Source: Acidimicrobiaceae bacterium
Lineage (GTDB): Bacteria > Actinomycetota > Acidimicrobiia > Acidimicrobiales > Ilumatobacteraceae
Direction of reading: 5' to 3'
DNA: 8,577 bases
Assembly: GCA_006515795.1 (NCBI GenBank)
Contig: VFMC01000134.1
Location: 5,906 to 14,482 of the forward strand
Shown: positions 5,958 to 8,577 of the stretch, in pieces
Layout: each line of letters starts with the position of its first letter
Numbering within the stretch: the stretch's first letter is position 1
Made by a program: the position numbers and the translations under genes
The notes under the pieces: generated by a model
The model's database searches: none
Seen by the model: only the letters and a program-made list of their open reading frames with translations
What the model was told of the DNA's origin: nothing

Positions 5958-6866
5958 CGTGGGGCCTCGGTCTAGCCACGGTCTCCGCCCACGGGGTCGT
6001 GCTCGACACGTGGTTCCGCGAGCTCGGGCTCGGTGAAGCGCTCTACCCCGGGGTCACCGACCAGTACCTCCACGCCGAGCGTCACGACGAGGTGCGCAAC
6101 GTCCACATCCGGGCCGCGGCGATCGTGATCGACGTCGACGCAGCGCCCGCGTCGGCGAGCGATGCGTACCTGCGCCTGCATCTGCTGTCGCACCGACTGG
6201 TGCAACCGCGCCGGATCAACCTCGAAGGTCGCCAACGTGGCCTGGACGAGCCTCGGGCCGGCGCCCGTCGATGACGTCGACGAGCTGCTCTGGCGGGTGC
6301 GTCGCGGCGGTGGCACGCTTACCGTGCACGGCGTCGACAAGTTCCCGCGGATGACCGACTACGTGGTTCCATCGGGTGTGCGCATCGCCGATGCCAGCCG
6401 CGTGCGGCTCGGCGCCCACCTCGCGCCAGGCACCACCGTGATGCACGAAGGCTTCGTCAACTTCAACGCCGGCACGCTCGGCACCTCGATGGTGGAGGGA
6501 CGCATCTCCCAAGGCGTCATCGTGGGCGACGGCAGCGACATCGGCGGCGGCGCTTCGATCATCGGCACGCTCTCCGGTGGCGGCACCGAACAGATCACCA
6601 TCGGCGAGCGATGCCTGCTCGGCGCCGAGGCGGGCATCGGCATCAGCCTCGGTGACGAATGCGTGGTCGAGGCCGGCCTCTACGTCACCGCCGGAACCCT
6701 GGTGGCGCTGCACGTTCCCGGCGGGGTCGAGGTGGTGAAGGCCCGCCAGCTCAACGGCGCCGCCGGGCTCCTGTATCGCCGCAACAGCCAGACCGGAGCA
6801 GTTGAAGCACTGCCACGCTCGGCCAAGTGGGACGGCCTGAACGCCCATCTGCACGCCAACGACTGA
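5948..6866 (+). pseudogene. dapD: Tetrahydrodipicolinate N-succinyltransferase, frameshifted by a small deletion
   Basis: DapD converts tetrahydrodipicolinate and succinyl-CoA to N-succinyl-2-amino-6-ketopimelate in the diaminopimelate/lysine pathway. Both halves match the actinobacterial type. The first frame starts at ATG 5948 (MTPAWGLGLATV) and reaches SDAYLRLHLLSHRLVQP, then RINLE (to about 6226). The second continues in another phase from GTC 6228: VANVAWTSLGPAPVD, then VDKFPRM.DYVVPSGVRIAD. The left-handed beta-helix hexapeptide repeats follow, including VMHEGFVNFNAGTLG, SMVEGRISQGV (its Glu corresponds to a proposed catalytic residue in M. tuberculosis DapD) and GGGTEQITIGERCLLGAEAG. 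The C-terminus LHAND is intact. At the joint, family members have G-[IL]-F-G-x-[LV]; here GAAG runs straight into GTC. Restoring about 14 bases would give roughly 310 residues, close to the 317 of M. tuberculosis DapD. The start has AGGA 9 bases upstream. It lies 28 bases after lysS, so the two are probably co-transcribed. As written, the first frame stops at 6274 and the product would lack the catalytic domain. A consensus error is possible. Confidence 0.85.
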
Positions 6867-6910
6867 CCGCCGACGCTCACGCGGACCCGACTTGAGACAC
6901 TCGAGCGAGT

Positions 6911-6940
6911 TCGACACCTCCGGCGGCCGCTGAGTAGCTT
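6911..6940 (+). promoter_or_regulatory. Promoter of the SDR dehydrogenase gene, probably leaderless
   Basis: TCGACA (6911-6916, five of six matches to TTGACA), an 18-base spacer and TAGCTT (6935-6940, fits TANNNT), then 8 bases to the ATG at 6949. There is no Shine-Dalgarno before that ATG. The dapD-SDR gap of 82 bases therefore likely starts a new transcript. Confidence 0.5.
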
Positions 6941-6948
6941 CGACGCCC

Positions 6949-7842
6949 ATGACGGATCTCGGTTTCGACGGCAAGGTAGCGATCATCACGGGCGCGGGAG
7001 GCGGCCTCGGGCGTCAGCATGCGCTGCTGTTGGCTTCTCGGGGTGCGCTGGTTGTGGTCAACGATCTCGGTGGAGCGGTTGACGGCACCGGCAGCGACAA
7101 GGGAGCGGCCGAGCACGTGGTCGATGAGATCAAGGCGGCCGGCGGCGAAGCCGTCGCCAACACGAGCAGCGTCTCCACGCCAGACGGCGGCGCCGAGATC
7201 GTGCAGACCGCGATCGACTCTTACGGCCGCGTCGACATCGTCATCAACAACGCCGGCATCTTGCGCGACAAGTCGTTCCACAACATGGAGCCGGCGCTGA
7301 TGAACCCCGTCTTCGACGTGCACCTCAAGGGGGCGTTCCACGTCACTCAACCGGCGTGGGTGCGGATGCGCGAGCAGGGCTACGGCCGGATCATCTCGAC
7401 GTCGTCGGCTGCGGGCATCTTCGGCAACTTCGGCCAGACCAACTACGGCGCGGCGAAGATGGGCCTCGTCGGCTTCACCCGCGTGCTCGCCGTGGAGGGA
7501 GCCAAGTACAACATCAAGGCCAACGCCATCGCTCCGCTCGCCCTCACGCGCATGACCGAGGACATCATGGGTGGCGTCGGCGACAAGCTCGACCCGGCGC
7601 TCATCTCGCCGCTCGTCACCTACCTCGCCCACGAAGACTGCCCGGTGAGCGGCCAGACCTTCTCGGTTGGTGGCGGTCGGGTGGCCCACGTGTTCATCGG
7701 CGAGACGCAGGGCTACTTCAACGCCGCCTTGAACCCGGAGGCGGTGCGCGACAACTGGTCGACGATCACCGATCGGAACGAATACGCCACCCCGAACAAC
7801 CTTGCCGAGGAGACCGCGCTCTTCCTCCCGTTCCTCGCCTGA
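6949..7842 (+). CDS. SDR-family oxidoreductase, (3R)-hydroxyacyl-CoA dehydrogenase (HSD17B4/MFE-2-like)
   Basis: A 297-residue short-chain dehydrogenase, probably cytosolic. It has the Rossmann cofactor loop TGAGGGLG (14-21), VVVNDLGG (35-42; Asp39 after the second strand indicates NAD(H), and NDLGG is typical of the MFE-2/17-beta-hydroxysteroid dehydrogenase type 4 branch), NNAG (100-103), catalytic Ser153, and YGAAK with Tyr166 and Lys170. The stretch GNFGQTNYGAAKMGLVGFTR and the C-terminal VGGGRVAHVFIGET, followed by about 45 residues ending in EETALFL, match the actinobacterial members of this branch. Known relatives oxidise 3-hydroxyacyl-CoA in fatty-acid or sterol side-chain beta-oxidation; the actual substrate here is not shown. 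The start is supported by a TANNNT box 8 bases upstream and by alignment of the first residues (LGFDGKVAIITGAG). It lies in its own transcription unit downstream of dapD, followed after 18 bases by the lapA-like gene. The gene appears intact. Confidence 0.88.
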   Translation: MTDLGFDGKVAIITGAGGGLGRQHALLLASRGALVVVNDLGGAVDGTGSDKGAAEHVVDEIKAAGGEAVANTSSVSTPDGGAEIVQTAIDSYGRVDIVINNAGILRDKSFHNMEPALMNPVFDVHLKGAFHVTQPAWVRMREQGYGRIISTSSAAGIFGNFGQTNYGAAKMGLVGFTRVLAVEGAKYNIKANAIAPLALTRMTEDIMGGVGDKLDPALISPLVTYLAHEDCPVSGQTFSVGGGRVAHVFIGETQGYFNAALNPEAVRDNWSTITDRNEYATPNNLAEETALFLPFLA

Positions 7843-7847
7843 TCGGT

Positions 7848-7853
7848 TAGATT
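7848..7853 (+). promoter_or_regulatory. Possible -10 box for the LapA-like gene
   Basis: TAGATT fits TANNNT and ends 7 bases before the ATG at 7861; no Shine-Dalgarno is present in the 18-base gap after the SDR gene. No clear -35 is visible inside the end of the SDR gene, so transcription from upstream remains possible. Confidence 0.35.
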
Positions 7854-7860
7854 CGCGGCG

Positions 7861-8136
7861 ATGGCAAAAGACAGCCCTGACACGCGAAACAACGAAACCA
7901 TCGCCGCGAGCGGCAGGAGCGGTCCGAGCCCGGCGCTGATCGTGCTCGGCGCCGTCGGTGCGTTGGCCGTGATCTTCTTCCTGCAGAACGGCGAGAGCAC
8001 CACGGTCGACTTCTTGTTCTTCGAGGAGCGCACCACGATCCGTTGGTCGATCCTGATGGCCTTCGTCCTCGGCGTCGTGATCGACCGCCTGTTCTCCATC
8101 TGGTGGCGACGCCGCGGCAAGCGCAAGGACGAATGA
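7861..8136 (+). CDS. LapA/DUF1049-domain small membrane protein
   Basis: A 91-residue integral membrane protein. After a polar N-terminus (1-24) comes a first transmembrane helix (about 25-41) ending in the family's characteristic LQN, then a short stretch with VDFLFFEERTTI (49-60), a second transmembrane helix (about 60-82) containing LGVVIDRLF, and a strongly basic tail (WWRRRGKRKDE). Length and architecture match the lipopolysaccharide assembly protein A domain. In actinobacteria, which lack classic LPS, the family's role is unknown, and a general envelope function is only a guess. By the positive-inside rule both ends probably face the cytoplasm. The start ATG has no Shine-Dalgarno but a TAGATT box 7 bases upstream. 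It follows the SDR gene by 18 bases. The 69-base gap downstream shows no convincing terminator. Confidence 0.8.
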   Translation: MAKDSPDTRNNETIAASGRSGPSPALIVLGAVGALAVIFFLQNGESTTVDFLFFEERTTIRWSILMAFVLGVVIDRLFSIWWRRRGKRKDE

Positions 8137-8205
8137 CGCGCTGAGCACCCACCGCCGGCCGGGGTCGTTTCGTCGCCACTTCAGCCGCCTTGCCAGGATG
8201 GCCAC

Positions 8206-8577
8206 ATGACTGGCGGGATCCGACGGGTTCGATCGAGTGATGGTGTAGCCGTCGCACTGCACGATCTCGGAGGTCACGGTCCGACGCTGCTGATCAGTCA
8301 CGCCACGGGCTTCCACGCTCACTGCTACTTGCCCGTTGCCCACGAGCTCGACCACCACTTCCACACGTTCGGTCTCGACTACCGCGGCCACGGCGACACG
8401 GCGGCAGGAGCCGTCGCTCCTGGCGTCGACTGGGAACGCTTCGGAGACGATGCCGAGGCGGTGGCCACAGCGCTGGCGGCCGCTGACGGAGCCGCGCTCA
8501 TCGGATTCGGTCACTCGATGGGTGGCGCAGCCCTGCTGATGGCAGCGCACCGAGATGCAAGCCTGTTCCGAGGTCTG
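8206..8577 (+). CDS. Alpha/beta hydrolase (5' part, truncated by window end)
   Basis: The first 124 residues of an alpha/beta-hydrolase-fold enzyme; the frame is open to the window end. The start ATG has AGGA 7 bases upstream. Seen: an opening strand pair (VRSSDGVAVALHDLGGHGPTLL), the oxyanion-side segment SHATGFHAHCY (31-41), the conserved LDYRGHGDT loop, and the nucleophile elbow GHSMGG with Ser104. The acid and histidine of the triad lie beyond the window. The HATGFH form is familiar in actinobacterial hydrolases annotated broadly as esterases or epoxide hydrolases, but a serine nucleophile rules out epoxide hydrolase chemistry, which uses Asp. Substrate unknown. It lies 69 bases after the LapA-like gene in the same direction. 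Confidence 0.85.
   Translation, partial: MTGGIRRVRSSDGVAVALHDLGGHGPTLLISHATGFHAHCYLPVAHELDHHFHTFGLDYRGHGDTAAGAVAPGVDWERFGDDAEAVATALAAADGAALIGFGHSMGGAALLMAAHRDASLFRGL

Noticed and set aside
4276..6009. 577-codon open frame on the minus strand across lysS
   Set aside because: It runs antisense to an unmistakable LysRS; composition is Glu/Leu/Asp-rich with no recognisable domain.
8137..8205. Terminator after the LapA-like gene
   Set aside because: The gap has only a short CCGGCCGG self-complementary run, with no stem of useful length and no T tract.
6877..8550. 557-codon open frame on the minus strand opposite the SDR, LapA-like and hydrolase genes
   Set aside because: It spans three genes and their gaps antisense, with low-complexity Arg/Asp/Val/Glu composition and no motifs.

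Overview
The window is high-GC DNA with frequent GTG starts, an actinobacterial-type DapD, an LpdA-like flavoprotein and a secreted M15 peptidase. This suggests a chromosomal piece of a high-GC actinobacterium, possibly of the Acidimicrobiia/Ilumatobacter kind. The phylum is fairly well supported by gene content; the class is only a guess.

Left part (1-2808, minus strand): a two-gene unit. A secreted zinc D,D-carboxypeptidase-like protein (M15/VanY fold) is followed 18 bases later by a flavoprotein disulfide reductase homologue that lacks one of the two redox cysteines. Middle (about 2890-4398): an islet of visibly lower GC. It holds a class II Fic (AMP-transferase-type) gene on the minus strand and, convergent with its 3' end, a tiny frameshifted plus-strand gene with a GGKARA...LT..R.EIA..AA..RW signature. 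The fic gene has a near-ideal leaderless promoter (TATAAT ending 7 bases before ATG), with a 30-base palindrome abutting the -10 box that looks like an operator.

Right part (4399-8577, plus strand): a class II lysyl-tRNA synthetase (lysS), then dapD of the lysine/diaminopimelate pathway 28 bases downstream, an SDR-family hydroxyacyl-CoA-type dehydrogenase, a small LapA/DUF1049 membrane protein, and the 5' part of an alpha/beta hydrolase cut by the window end. The lysS-dapD pair links lysine synthesis with lysine charging.

The most striking observation is damage in this region. The LysRS reading frame is open to its natural C-terminus but has lost all of class II motif 3 (roughly 23-25 residues) by a clean in-frame deletion. 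The adjacent dapD has lost about 14 bases (the conserved G-x-F-G segment), which shifts its frame. The small islet gene is also out of frame by one base. Either this genome has several real small deletions, two of them in normally essential lysine genes, or the assembly or consensus is wrong here. Raw reads would decide. Several start codons (fic, SDR, lapA-like, perhaps lysS) lack Shine-Dalgarno sequences and sit 7-9 bases behind TANNNT boxes, which fits leaderless transcription.
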